Origin: Fibrobacter sp. UBA4223
GTDB taxonomy: Bacteria; Fibrobacterota; Fibrobacteria; Fibrobacterales; Fibrobacteraceae
Reading direction: 5' to 3'
Length of the DNA: 64,000 nucleotides
Assembly (NCBI GenBank): GCA_002382975.1
Contig: DFTB01000008.1
Location: forward strand, 1-64,000
The notes under the pieces are model-generated. The model was not told the origin of the DNA. It did no database searches and saw only the letters and a list, made by a program, of their open reading frames with translations. The position numbers were made by a program, and so were the translations under genes. Below, piece by piece: positions 7,083-16,119 of the stretch. Numbering within the stretch: the first letter of the stretch is position 1; each line of letters opens with the position of its first letter.

Positions 7083-9656
7083 ATGACAATTCTTGAGAAA
7101 ATAGCCCTTGCTCTGCCCGCCGTAGAATCTCCTGCAAGATACATGGGCGGCGAGGCCAACAGCGTGGTGAAGGACCACAGCCAGATGCTTTGCCGCATGG
7201 CCTTCGTATTCCCCGACACCTACGAAATCGGCATGAGCAACAACGGCATCCGCATCTTGTACCACGTGATCAACCGGGAGAGCGACCTGCTTTGCGAAGT
7301 CTCCTTCGCTCCCTGGGACGACATGGCCGCCGAGATGAAAAGGCTGGACATCCCGCTGTACAGCTATGCGACCTACACGCCGGTGCGAGATTTCGAAGTG
7401 GTGGGCATGACGCTCCAGACGGAGCTGAATTTTACCAACGTGCCCTACGTGCTGGAACTGGCCCGCATTCCCGCGTGGCAGAAGGATCGCAAGGAAGACG
7501 ACCCCATCGTAGTTGCCGGCGGACCTTCCATGGCGAACCCCGAACCCGTCGCCGACTTTTTTGACGCCTTCATGATAGGCGACGGGGAAAAAGTCATGAT
7601 TGACTTTTTGCGGTGCGTAGGCGAGGGCCGCAAGGCGGGCCTCAGTCGCGCCGAAATCCTCAAGAACCTCTCGAAGATTGACGGCGTTTACGTGCCCAGT
7701 TTACGGCCCGTGGTAAAGAACGAATTCGGCGCGATTGTGCCGGCGGAGCCCGCCGCCGGCGCCTACGCCACCACCAACGGGGTTCGCCGCCTGTTCATCC
7801 CCAAGATGGACCCGAAGGACTACCCCGTCAAAAACCTGATTGCCAACATGCAGCTGGTGCACAACCGCTTCAGCGTGGAGGTCATGCGGGGTTGCGCCCA
7901 GGGTTGCCGTTTTTGCCAGGCGGGCATCTGGTACCGCCCGTGTCGCGAGCTGGACCCCGACGACGTTTTGGACATTGCGAAAGCAGGGCTCCTTGCCACC
8001 GGCGAGCGGGAACTGGGGCTCCTCTCCCTTTCTACCGCCGACTACAAGCCGGTAGAGGCCCTTACCGATTCCATTATCGACGACCCCTTCTACGACCATG
8101 TAGATGTGAGCCTCCCCAGCATCCGCGTGAACAGTTTCGGCCAGACACTTGCCGGCAAGATTGCCGCCCTCAAAGGTGGCCGTAGCGCCACCTTCGCCCC
8201 GGAAACCGGCTCCGAACGCATCCGCAAGATGATCAACAAGACCATCAGCGACCAGGACATGTACGACGCCGCCGAACACGCCTTCAGCAGCGGGTTCAAC
8301 AAGATTAAGTTATATACAATGATTGGATTCCCTACCGAGAACGAAGAGGACATGCAGGCCTTCTGCGACCTCATCTTCAATCTGGTGAAAATCGGACGTA
8401 AGTACAATCGGGGAATCCAGATTGCGGTAAGCATCGGTATTCTCATTCCCAAGTCCTTTACCGCCCTCCAGTGGGCGCCCTTCATGGACAAGGAAACGGC
8501 CCTTGGGCATATCCGCTTTGTGCGGGAAAAGTTCTTCAAGCACCCCAACGTGAAAATCAACTGGGCCGCCTGGGAAACCAGTTTCTTGGAAGCCATCTAC
8601 AGTCGCGGCGACCGCAGCCTCGGACCCGTCATCTACGAGGCCTACAAGCAGGGAATCATCTTCGAGAGCGATTCTTACCGGTTCGACTTTTCCAAATGGG
8701 AGCAGGTCTGGCAAAAGACAGGCTACGACACCAGCTGGGTGTATCGTGAACGGGACAAAGACGAAGTGTTCCCCTGGGACTTTATCCACGCAGGCACCAC
8801 CAAGCAGTACCTGAGGCGGGAATGGGAAAAGGCCTTTGACCCGAACAGCGAGCCCGTGCCCAACTGCAAGTGGGGAGACTGCCAAAAGTGCGGCATTCCC
8901 GGATTCGGCGACGAAATCAAGCTGGCCGACAATCCCGTGCGCCACAAGGCGCCAAGCCGCACTCCCGAAGAAATCAAGAAACTGGTGGCCGACCGCAGGC
9001 CCAGCCAGAAGGTGAGCTACAGCTACAAGATTACCTTCAAGAAGACCGGACTCAGTAGGTTCCTGCCCCACCACAACATGCTCAGTTTCTTCGAACGGAC
9101 CTTCCTTTGCGCGGGGATTCCTGTGAAATTCAGCGAAGGATTCAGTCCCAAGCCAAAAATCGTGAACATGGGGGCGCTGCCTCTAGGCATGGAGACCTAC
9201 TGCGAACTAATCAGCGTAGAACTTCTAAAACCCTTGGACCTCACTCCGGAGAATCTGCCAAACCTGATGAAGGAACTGAGCAGGCCTTTCCCCCGGGGTA
9301 TGGAAATCGTGAACATCGAACCCCTGAAAGAAAAGCTCAGCAAGCATTTCCCCAAGGCCATGGTGTACCGCTACACGCCGGAGGCTATCCCCGCTGACCT
9401 GATGGAGCGGTTCAGCAGCAAGACCTTCCCCACCGTCACGAACCACCGGGGCCAAGAAATCGACCTGAACCAGCACGTCTTGTCTATCGAGAACCGGGAA
9501 GGAACTTTGTACATCAAGGTAAAATGCAACGACCAGGGTACCACAGCCAGTCCTTTCGTGATTTTTGCAGGAATTCTGGGGATTTCTATCGATCCAGCCA
9601 AGCTGGACGAGGTCTCCAGGAGGTTTCTGGTGGCGAAAATGACGATGGAATGGTAA
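7083..9656 (+). CDS. B12-binding radical SAM protein fused to DUF2344 (TIGR03960-TIGR03936)
   Basis: An 857-residue fusion. The N-terminal part (about 1-250) resembles a cobalamin-binding domain, followed by a radical SAM core with the CxxxCxxC cluster motif at C271, C275 and C278. The C-terminal DUF2344 domain starts near residue 645. Both halves are known in bacteria as adjacent or fused genes; an RNA-modification role has been suggested from context but the reaction is not established here. The open frame extends upstream to 6957, but that part is made of dispersed repeats, so I use the ATG at 7083. No strong ribosome-binding site is seen. Confidence 0.88.
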   Translation: MTILEKIALALPAVESPARYMGGEANSVVKDHSQMLCRMAFVFPDTYEIGMSNNGIRILYHVINRESDLLCEVSFAPWDDMAAEMKRLDIPLYSYATYTPVRDFEVVGMTLQTELNFTNVPYVLELARIPAWQKDRKEDDPIVVAGGPSMANPEPVADFFDAFMIGDGEKVMIDFLRCVGEGRKAGLSRAEILKNLSKIDGVYVPSLRPVVKNEFGAIVPAEPAAGAYATTNGVRRLFIPKMDPKDYPVKNLIANMQLVHNRFSVEVMRGCAQGCRFCQAGIWYRPCRELDPDDVLDIAKAGLLATGERELGLLSLSTADYKPVEALTDSIIDDPFYDHVDVSLPSIRVNSFGQTLAGKIAALKGGRSATFAPETGSERIRKMINKTISDQDMYDAAEHAFSSGFNKIKLYTMIGFPTENEEDMQAFCDLIFNLVKIGRKYNRGIQIAVSIGILIPKSFTALQWAPFMDKETALGHIRFVREKFFKHPNVKINWAAWETSFLEAIYSRGDRSLGPVIYEAYKQGIIFESDSYRFDFSKWEQVWQKTGYDTSWVYRERDKDEVFPWDFIHAGTTKQYLRREWEKAFDPNSEPVPNCKWGDCQKCGIPGFGDEIKLADNPVRHKAPSRTPEEIKKLVADRRPSQKVSYSYKITFKKTGLSRFLPHHNMLSFFERTFLCAGIPVKFSEGFSPKPKIVNMGALPLGMETYCELISVELLKPLDLTPENLPNLMKELSRPFPRGMEIVNIEPLKEKLSKHFPKAMVYRYTPEAIPADLMERFSSKTFPTVTNHRGQEIDLNQHVLSIENREGTLYIKVKCNDQGTTASPFVIFAGILGISIDPAKLDEVSRRFLVAKMTMEW

Positions 9657-9712
9657 CTTATTCGGAATTCGGAGTTCAGATTTCGGAATTAATTGCATAG
9701 AATGGTGGATTA

Positions 9713-9741
9713 TTGACACTTTTGTGAACAATTTTTATAAT
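9713..9741 (+). promoter_or_regulatory. Perfect consensus sigma-70 promoter
   Basis: TTGACA at 9713-9718, exactly 17 nt spacer, TATAAT at 9736-9741. This is the only full 12/12 match I found in the window. It drives the acidic outer-membrane protein gene at 9787, giving a leader of about 40 nt. Confidence 0.92.
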
Positions 9742-9786
9742 TAGATATGAATTAACATCAAAAACTCTCACTTAAGGAGAAACCCA

Positions 9787-10500
9787 ATGAAGAAGATATT
9801 CCTTTCTGCCGTCATTGCTATGGCTCTCTGCAGCTACGGCTATGCCCAGGACGAAGAAGAATACGAAGAAGAAGAAGCCCCGGCCCAGGTGACGAAGGCC
9901 CCCGCCTACGAAGAAGAGGAAGAGGAAGAAGAAGCCGCTCCGGTCGCCAAGAAGGCCGAAAAGAAGAAAGAAAAGAAGGCTTCTAACGGAGCCGCTTTCT
10001 TCGGTGCCGGTATTGACGTTGGCGGTTTGCTGAACAATGCCGGCAACATCCGCTTGGTGTTTAAGCTCAACGAAAGCATGGAATTGGCCGCCATCCTCGG
10101 CATGTACCACCATGGTGAATCCTCTTGGGAAGACAACAACGGCAATAAGAATGATGCCAAGGACAACTACACTGATCTCAGCGTCGGTGCGGGCTTTGAC
10201 TTCTTCATCATGCGTAATGCACTGCCCGTGTCCATCGGTGGCGAAATCATCTACACCAGCCCTGCCGCGATTGAAGCTGCTGGTCAAACATTCGTTTCGA
10301 ACGATGACACCAGCCTGATGCGTTTGAACATCAATGTTCTGCTTGGCGCTCACGCAGAACTGGTTTCGAACCTCTATCTGACCGGCAAGATTGGTTTGGC
10401 AATCGAATACAACAGTGTTGACGTCAGCAACCAGGGCAACGGCTCCTACCTGGACTTCGCCCTTGCTACCAAGGTGTACCTGACCTGGTTCATGTTCTAA
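9787..10500 (+). CDS. Outer-membrane beta-barrel protein with acidic N-terminal tail
   Basis: A 237-residue secreted protein. A signal peptide (1-20, cut after YAQ) is followed by a Glu-rich stretch (21-50) and a Lys/Ala-rich stretch (51-65), then an 8-strand-like barrel of alternating hydrophobic residues that ends in the sequence WFMF with a terminal Phe, the usual outer-membrane insertion signal. I do not recognise a named family. It has a consensus promoter, a strong AAGGAG site six nt before the ATG and a strong terminator, so it is probably abundant and monocistronic. A highly charged tail next to the periplasm could bind peptidoglycan, cations or a partner protein; this is inference. 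Confidence 0.8.
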   Translation: MKKIFLSAVIAMALCSYGYAQDEEEYEEEEAPAQVTKAPAYEEEEEEEEAAPVAKKAEKKKEKKASNGAAFFGAGIDVGGLLNNAGNIRLVFKLNESMELAAILGMYHHGESSWEDNNGNKNDAKDNYTDLSVGAGFDFFIMRNALPVSIGGEIIYTSPAAIEAAGQTFVSNDDTSLMRLNINVLLGAHAELVSNLYLTGKIGLAIEYNSVDVSNQGNGSYLDFALATKVYLTWFMF

Positions 10501-10525
10501 TCTAGGTTAGTACAAAGACAATTAA

Positions 10526-10553
10526 AAGGCCTCCCCGCAGGGGGAGGTTTTTT
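10526..10553 (+). terminator. Rho-independent terminator
   Basis: Stem cctcccc / ggggagg (10530-10536 with 10541-10547), loop gcag, followed by a run of six T. It closes the acidic outer-membrane protein gene. Confidence 0.92.
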
Positions 10554-10586
10554 GTTAGTACAATCACATTAACTACCTTTCAACTG

Positions 10587-11243
10587 ATGCTTCCCTTCGC
10601 CAAATGTTTTGTCGGATTCGCGCTAATCTGCCTATGTCTAGCTTTGTGCAGCTGCACTTTCCCTGTGCGCACCGGTTACGACAGGAGTATCGGCGGTTAC
10701 AAGCCTGCTCCGAGTGAACCTTCGTCGGCGGCAAAGGCGGAATCGGGCACCAAGGATGGAGCATCTACGACAAAATCCCCTAGCAGAGCGCCTACGAACA
10801 AACATACCACCGCAGGGGCTACCAAACAGGCCGCCACCCAAAAGATGGCCCACGAAAACGCTCCCAGGCAAGCCTCCAATTCTTCATTGGAACAGTTGGC
10901 CAAGTCCTGGATTGGAACACCCTATGTTTACGGGGGCAGTTCCAAGTCCGGCACGGACTGCTCCGGCTACGTGATGCAACTTTACAAGAGTCATTACGGA
11001 ATAAGCCTGCCCCATAACGCAGGCCAGATGTACGACGACAGCCGAGGGAGCTCCGTGAGCCGGGGCAGCCTGCAGGAAGGGGACCTGGTGTTCTTCGGCA
11101 GTTTCTGGAAAATCGACCACGTGGGAATTTATCTGAAAGGGGACCGATTTACCCACGCCAGCTCCAGCAAGGGCGTGATGATTTCCCCCATGAGCGACAA
11201 CTACTGGCGTCCCAAATACCAAGGGGCGAGACGGTTCAGGTAA
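10587..11243 (+). CDS. NlpC/P60 family lipoprotein (peptidoglycan endopeptidase)
   Basis: 218 residues. The signal peptide ends in a lipobox LCSC with lipidated Cys23. A Ser/Thr/Ala/Lys-rich linker (about 35-95) leads to a C-terminal NlpC/P60 domain whose catalytic residues are visible: C125 in TDCSGY, H178 in IDHVGIY and H190 in FTHAS. Such enzymes cleave D-Glu-meso-diaminopimelate bonds in peptide stems of peptidoglycan. Monocistronic by position, after the terminator of the previous gene. Confidence 0.92.
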   Translation: MLPFAKCFVGFALICLCLALCSCTFPVRTGYDRSIGGYKPAPSEPSSAAKAESGTKDGASTTKSPSRAPTNKHTTAGATKQAATQKMAHENAPRQASNSSLEQLAKSWIGTPYVYGGSSKSGTDCSGYVMQLYKSHYGISLPHNAGQMYDDSRGSSVSRGSLQEGDLVFFGSFWKIDHVGIYLKGDRFTHASSSKGVMISPMSDNYWRPKYQGARRFR

Positions 11244-11378
11244 TGAGTTATGAGTTGTGGGTTATGAGTTGTGAGTTATGAGTAGTGAGTTTTTATAATC
11301 GCGCCGAAGGCGCCAAATTGTGGACTGATAACTCATAACTGAAAACTCATAACTAATCTCACCTCAAACCCCTAGCCC
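11244..11378. repeat. Short-word array (atgagttgtg) with inverted arms
   Basis: A direct array of variants of gagttatgagttgtg (11244-11292) is followed by a GC hairpin (gcgccgaaggcgcc, 11300-11313) and by the complementary words aactcataact (11327-11355). The two arms can pair, giving a long stem around the hairpin. No gene is present. Confidence 0.75.
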
Positions 11379-11406
11379 CTAAAGACCAATTACTATCTTT
11401 TGCCCC

Positions 11407-12270
11407 ATGAAAAAAATTGCATTCCAGGGTCGTCGCGGAGCCTATAGCGAAAGTGCCGCTTATCATTTGTTCGGAACAGACATCGAAGTGGTGCCTATGG
11501 ATACCTTCGGTGAAATTTTCCAGAGCATCGAGACCGGCGCCGTGGACGGCGGTGCAATTCCTATCGAAAATTCTACGGCAGGTTCCATCTACGAAAACTA
11601 CGACCTGCTTTACAAGTGGCGCTTGCCCATCGTGGCAGAGGTAAAGCTCCAAATTTCCCATACCCTGTGCGCCCTGCCCGGAGTGAAACTCGGGGACCTG
11701 AAAAAGGTGCTGAGCCACCCCCAGGGGCTTGCCCAGTGCAGCCGATTCTTCGGTCGCAATCCCGGTATCGAAAGTGTGGCCTTCTACGACACCGCTGGTA
11801 GTGCCGAAGAGGTTGCCAAGCGCGGAGACAAGACTTTAGGTGCCATCGCCAGCGCCTACGCCGCCAAGTTCTACGGCCTCAACATTTTGGCCGAAGGAAT
11901 CGAGAACCTAAAGGGCGTGAACTTCACCCGCTTTTATGCCATCCAGAAGGTGGCCGTCGATTTGCCCGAAGTCGGGTCCAGCGACACTCCCATCAAGACC
12001 ACCCTGCTCTTTATGCTGAACGATTCCGGAAAGTCCGGAGCGCTCCATGCGGCGCTTGGCTGTTTTGCCAAGCGGGACTTGAACCTGACCCGCATCGAAA
12101 GCAGGCCCCATCCGGACAGGCCCTGGGAATACATCTTCCACCTGTCCTTCGAAGGAAACCCCAAGGACCCGCTGGTGGTAGAAGCCCTGAAGGAACTTCA
12201 GACCTACTGCGATTTCGTTTATCGCCTGGGAAGTTTCAAGGAAGGCTCCACCGAAAAGCTGAGCTACTAG
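11407..12270 (+). CDS. pheA: Prephenate dehydratase
   Basis: Converts prephenate to phenylpyruvate in phenylalanine synthesis. The 287-residue protein has the substrate domain with GAYSE near the N-terminus, IPIENSTAGS, SHPQGLAQC and the catalytic NFTRF motif, then a C-terminal ACT domain with ESRPHPDRPWEY, the phenylalanine-binding ESRP signature. It lacks a chorismate mutase domain, so that activity must be encoded elsewhere. A TATCTTTTG box ends a few bases before the ATG and there is no Shine-Dalgarno site. A GC hairpin with a weak T-run (12283-12300) lies just downstream. Confidence 0.96.
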   Translation: MKKIAFQGRRGAYSESAAYHLFGTDIEVVPMDTFGEIFQSIETGAVDGGAIPIENSTAGSIYENYDLLYKWRLPIVAEVKLQISHTLCALPGVKLGDLKKVLSHPQGLAQCSRFFGRNPGIESVAFYDTAGSAEEVAKRGDKTLGAIASAYAAKFYGLNILAEGIENLKGVNFTRFYAIQKVAVDLPEVGSSDTPIKTTLLFMLNDSGKSGALHAALGCFAKRDLNLTRIESRPHPDRPWEYIFHLSFEGNPKDPLVVEALKELQTYCDFVYRLGSFKEGSTEKLSY

Positions 12271-12425
12271 AGGTGTGAGTTCGCCCGCCATGGCGGGCTT
12301 TGAGCAATGAGGTGTGAGTTTTTTGGGGAAAGTCTTCCCCTCGCCTCGGCCCTAGCCTCGGCTACCCCTTCTAGCGGGGCCTCAATCACCGGCCCCGCAA
12401 CGCCCCGCTTACAGCATTCTGGTCA

Positions 12426-14750
12426 TTACCAGATCCTGTCGTATTTTCTCTTGTCTTTCTCTTCGTCCTTCTTCTCTTGAACGATGGCGTCGATGACGGC
12501 GGCCACGGTCAGGTTGAAGATGTCATGGACAGAGGCGTCGGAGTCGGTGAAGTGCACCGGCTTGTTCAGGCCCATCTGCACAGGGCCGATGGATTCGCCA
12601 ACGCCCATTTCCAGGAGCATCTTGCAAGTTGTGTTTGCCGAAGAAAGGCACGGGAAAATCAAGGTGTTCACCGTCTGCCCCTTCAACTTGTTGAAGGGGT
12701 ACTTGGAGTCCCGCAGTTCCTTGTCCAGGGCCACGTTCACCTGCATTTCACCGTCGAGCATATAGTCCGGGAACTGTTCGTGAATCATCTTCACGGCGTC
12801 ACGGGCCTTGTTGGCCGTACCGCGGGCCGCTTCCTTGTCGCTTCCGAAGTTCGCGTAGCTGAGCATCGCCATCACGGGATCGTGGGCAAAGAACTTCACC
12901 GCGTCGTGGGTGAGCTTTACGATATCCACCAGGGTTTCGGTATCGGGGTCGCGGTTCACCAGGGTATCCGCCAGGAAGAAGGTCCCCTTGCGGGTGCTCA
13001 AGATGTGCATGGCACCAAAGTGCTTGTATTCTTCGCGGATACCGATGATTTCCTTGGCCAGTTCGATGGTTTCGCTGTACTTGGAATAACCACCGGTAAT
13101 AAAGGCATCGGCGTCGCCCACCTTCACCATCATCATACCGAAGTGGTTCGGCTCGAACATGTCGTCGCGGGCTTCGTCGAAGGTAACGCCGTTGCGACCG
13201 TTCTCTTCGGCATAAATGCCCGCATACTTGCGACGGCGTTCGAATTCCTCGGGAGAGCGGGGGTTCACAATCTTGATGCCCGTGAGGTCGAGCTGTTCCT
13301 TATTCGCCATCATCTGGATACGTTCGGCGTTACCGAGCAGAATCGGGTGAGCGACACCTTCGAGCTTCGCCTGCACGGCGGCCTTGAGCATGTTGAGGTT
13401 GTCGCCTTCGGCAAACACCACTCGCTTGGGGTTGCTGCGGGCCGTATCGCTGAACTGGCGGATAAGCTTGTTGTCGTAGCCCATCATGTCGCGGAGCCTG
13501 TCGTAGTAGGCGTCCCAGTCGGTAATGGGCTTGCGGGCCACGCCACTCTCGATGGCAGCCTTCGCGACGGCAATAGAAACTTCGGTGAGCAGGCGGGGGT
13601 CAAGGGGCTTCGGAATCAGGTATTCCTTGCCGAAGGTAAAGCGCTGTGCGTTGTAGGCGATGTTCACCACGTCGGGCACGGGCTGGTGCGCGAGGGCGGC
13701 AATCGCACGCACGGCGGCATGCTTCATGTGCTCGTTGATGCAGGTGGCGCGCACGTCAAGTGCACCGCGGAAAATGTAAGGGAAACCGATGACGTTGTTC
13801 ACCTGGTTCGGGTAGTCGCTACGGCCCGTGGCAAAAATCAGGTCGCCACGGCTGGCCATGGCCTCTTCGTAGCTGATTTCGGGAGTGGGGTTCGCCAGCG
13901 CAAAGACAATGGGCTGGTCGGCCATGCTGCGGACCATCTCCCGGGTCAAAATGTTGCCCTTCGAAAGCCCCACGAACACGTCGGCGCCCTTCATGGCGTC
14001 GGCGAGAGTCTCGATGTCGGTGCGGTCGGTAGCAAAGAAGGCCTTTGCCTCGGTTAAGCCCTTGCGGTCCTTGCGGATGACGCCCTTACTGTCGCACATC
14101 ACCAGATTCTCTTTCTTGAGACCCAGGGAAAGATACAGGCGAGTGCAGGCGCAGGCGGCAGCGCCGGCACCGTTCACCACCATCTTCACGTCGCGGATGC
14201 TCTTGCCCGCCACCTCGATAGCGTTCAGCAGGCCCGCCGAAGAAATGATGGCCGTACCGTGCTGGTCGTCGTGCATCACGGGAATGTCCAGCTCCGCCTT
14301 GAGGGTGTCCTCGATCTCGAAGCATTCCGGAGCCTTGATATCTTCCAGGTTGATGCCGCCGAAGGTGGGGGCGATTCCCTTCACGATTTCGATGAACTTC
14401 TTGGGGTCCTTCTCGTTGATTTCGATGTCAAAGACGTCGATGCCCGCGTAAATCTTGAAAAGCAGGGCCTTTCCTTCCATCACCGGCTTGCCCGCGAGGG
14501 CGCCAATATCGCCGAGGCCAAGAACCGCGGTACCGTTAGAAATTACCGCCACCAGGTTGCCCTTGCCGGTGTATTCGTAGGCCAGGTTGTTGTCCTTCTC
14601 GATTTCGAGGCAGGGCACAGCCACGCCCGGAGTGTAAGCGAGGCCCAGGTCCGTCTGGGTGCTATGGGGCTTGGTGGGCACAATCTCGATCTTGCCGGGT
14701 TTGCCCATGGAATGGTATTCCAGCGCCTGTTCTTTCAAATCCTTGCTCAT
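12426..14750 (-). CDS. maeB: Malic enzyme with C-terminal phosphotransacetylase-like domain
   Basis: 774 residues, the usual length of the large malic enzymes. The N-terminal half (about 1-420) has malic enzyme motifs ([47 protein letters not shown] for nucleotide binding). The C-terminal half resembles phosphotransacetylase and in known homologues is regulatory, for example through acetyl-CoA binding. It oxidatively decarboxylates malate to pyruvate, probably with NADP. A strong AAAGGAGCC site lies before the ATG. It reads away from the restriction-modification island. Several long antisense frames over this gene are non-coding. Confidence 0.95.
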   Translation of the reverse strand: MSKDLKEQALEYHSMGKPGKIEIVPTKPHSTQTDLGLAYTPGVAVPCLEIEKDNNLAYEYTGKGNLVAVISNGTAVLGLGDIGALAGKPVMEGKALLFKIYAGIDVFDIEINEKDPKKFIEIVKGIAPTFGGINLEDIKAPECFEIEDTLKAELDIPVMHDDQHGTAIISSAGLLNAIEVAGKSIRDVKMVVNGAGAAACACTRLYLSLGLKKENLVMCDSKGVIRKDRKGLTEAKAFFATDRTDIETLADAMKGADVFVGLSKGNILTREMVRSMADQPIVFALANPTPEISYEEAMASRGDLIFATGRSDYPNQVNNVIGFPYIFRGALDVRATCINEHMKHAAVRAIAALAHQPVPDVVNIAYNAQRFTFGKEYLIPKPLDPRLLTEVSIAVAKAAIESGVARKPITDWDAYYDRLRDMMGYDNKLIRQFSDTARSNPKRVVFAEGDNLNMLKAAVQAKLEGVAHPILLGNAERIQMMANKEQLDLTGIKIVNPRSPEEFERRRKYAGIYAEENGRNGVTFDEARDDMFEPNHFGMMMVKVGDADAFITGGYSKYSETIELAKEIIGIREEYKHFGAMHILSTRKGTFFLADTLVNRDPDTETLVDIVKLTHDAVKFFAHDPVMAMLSYANFGSDKEAARGTANKARDAVKMIHEQFPDYMLDGEMQVNVALDKELRDSKYPFNKLKGQTVNTLIFPCLSSANTTCKMLLEMGVGESIGPVQMGLNKPVHFTDSDASVHDIFNLTVAAVIDAIVQEKKDEEKDKRKYDRIW

Positions 14751-14802
14751 CTTGGCTCCTTTCCGCCGGATAAGCCCTGCGGAACTTCAATTTTCGGCGC
14801 CA

Positions 14803-14831
14803 AAGATAGAAAAATTGTCCCCAATTGTAAA
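14803..14831 (-). promoter_or_regulatory. Promoter of maeB
   Basis: On the minus strand TTTACA, 17 nt, TATCTT (the -10 continues as TATCTTTG). The predicted leader is about 45 nt, long enough for the good ribosome-binding site of maeB. Confidence 0.65.
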
Positions 14832-15160
14832 GATTTGGGCACAAAGGGGGATGCCTCCCCCTCGCTACAACGGCTCGTCATCCCCGCCACCATCTTGTCA
14901 TCCCCGCGCAGGCGGGGATCTCCTTGCCGTTTCCGCTTCCCCCTCTCCTAGGGGGTCCCCCCCCTAATACCCCTTAAATAATCCGAGTCTCAAGGGCACA
15001 GTCGCCTGCAAAAAAGACCGTCGGTCGCAACTTCACTTTGTTCGTCGCTACCCTCCGGATTTTTTGCCTAGCAACTATGCCCTCTCGCCTCGATAAATGG
15101 GTTCGCTACGCAGGAGGTTGCTCGGTCACGGTGTTCCCTCGCAACCATAATTCTAGTTGC
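14832..15160. other. Intergenic region between the R-M island and maeB
   Basis: Holds one GC-rich hairpin repeat (14897-14923, identical but inverted relative to 503-529), pyrimidine-rich sequence, and about 170 nt of unassigned sequence 3' of the specificity gene. I see no gene, tRNA or clear insertion-sequence end in it. Confidence 0.6.
14897..14923. repeat. Dispersed GC-rich hairpin repeat, copy 2
   Basis: Same 27 nt as at 503-529, in the opposite orientation. It marks the left side of the AT-rich restriction-modification island. Confidence 0.8.
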
Positions 15161-16117
15161 TTAAAGGCATGACGAATACGGAAGCGACTTGATGTAGTCT
15201 TCCATAAATTGCCAATCGGGTTCGTATTTGTTGGGTGCAATTTTCATTACCGGAAGTTTGATTTTTTGAGCGCTCATTCTCCGTGACCCGAACTTTCGTC
15301 CATAAGCATATCTATACTTCTCTTTCTCAATTAAACAACAAAGAAAAAAAGCGATATACTTATTCAGTTTGAAATTTTTCAATTCAAAAATTCGAATATC
15401 ATCCGGAGACACGACAAAAGCACTTGGTTGATAAAAAGCACTACATACAGATCCGTTTCTTGCAACGGTTATCTTATTTCCCGTTAGAAAATTTTCAGTC
15501 CTAATATAATTTGTGACTCCATTGTTAAAACAAGACGCTCCAACATAAGGTATGTTTCCCTTTTCACTATTTAGGAGGTTGTTTCCTTCTCTATATGTAG
15601 TAATTTTAAATATTTCATCATATCGAAACCACCGCCATTGATTTGTACTCAGCTCTATTTTCTTTGAAATAAGTGGCTTATTACAGAAGGGTATTTTCGC
15701 TTCTTTCTTCTTTACAAATCCAGGAATTTCGTTTTTTGACGGAACCAAAATACTTCTAAATGTTTTATTCGCACCACGCCCATAATTGTATCTGTATTTA
15801 TTTTGTTCAATCACATAGCAGTAATAAAGCATTTCTTCTTTAGTCAAATCAACTTTTGGTTTTGCAATATAAATGTCTCGACCGCTATAATACTCATAAT
15901 CATGATAGAATGTCGAAAGAACGCTGCCACTTACAGCAATACTCAATGTATGTGACGGATTAGGTTCAACATCGTCCATTCTTTTTACATGGCATACTAT
16001 ACCATTGTTTACTGACTGCCTTGAAACAAAAGGGATACCTATCGGTACAACCTCGCTATTAACGACTTCTAAATTGACGCCATACCACACATCAAAAATT
16101 TCACTCAAAGGAACCAT
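15161..16117 (-). CDS. Restriction-modification specificity (S) subunit
   Basis: 318 residues with two half-repeats, each resembling a target-recognition domain of type I/IIB S proteins: residues about 1-150 (start VPLSEIFDVWYG) and about 155-318 (start WRWFRYDEIFKITTYREG). Both halves contain the phrase KYRYNYGR / KYRYAYGR, followed by a basic segment, which marks the internal duplication. It would recognise a bipartite target for the adjacent nuclease-methylase. The ATG lies two nt after the stop of that gene (TAAttATG), so translation is coupled. Base composition is clearly richer in A+T than the neighbouring genes. The length is close to the 341 residues I recall for the BcgI B subunit. 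Confidence 0.85.
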   Translation of the reverse strand: MVPLSEIFDVWYGVNLEVVNSEVVPIGIPFVSRQSVNNGIVCHVKRMDDVEPNPSHTLSIAVSGSVLSTFYHDYEYYSGRDIYIAKPKVDLTKEEMLYYCYVIEQNKYRYNYGRGANKTFRSILVPSKNEIPGFVKKKEAKIPFCNKPLISKKIELSTNQWRWFRYDEIFKITTYREGNNLLNSEKGNIPYVGASCFNNGVTNYIRTENFLTGNKITVARNGSVCSAFYQPSAFVVSPDDIRIFELKNFKLNKYIAFFLCCLIEKEKYRYAYGRKFGSRRMSAQKIKLPVMKIAPNKYEPDWQFMEDYIKSLPYSSCL

Positions 16118-16119
16118 AA

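Noticed and set aside
12477..14057. Long open frame on the plus strand (526 codons)
   Set aside because: It is antisense to maeB, which has clear motifs and a good ribosome-binding site; GC-rich codon use produces long shadow frames here.
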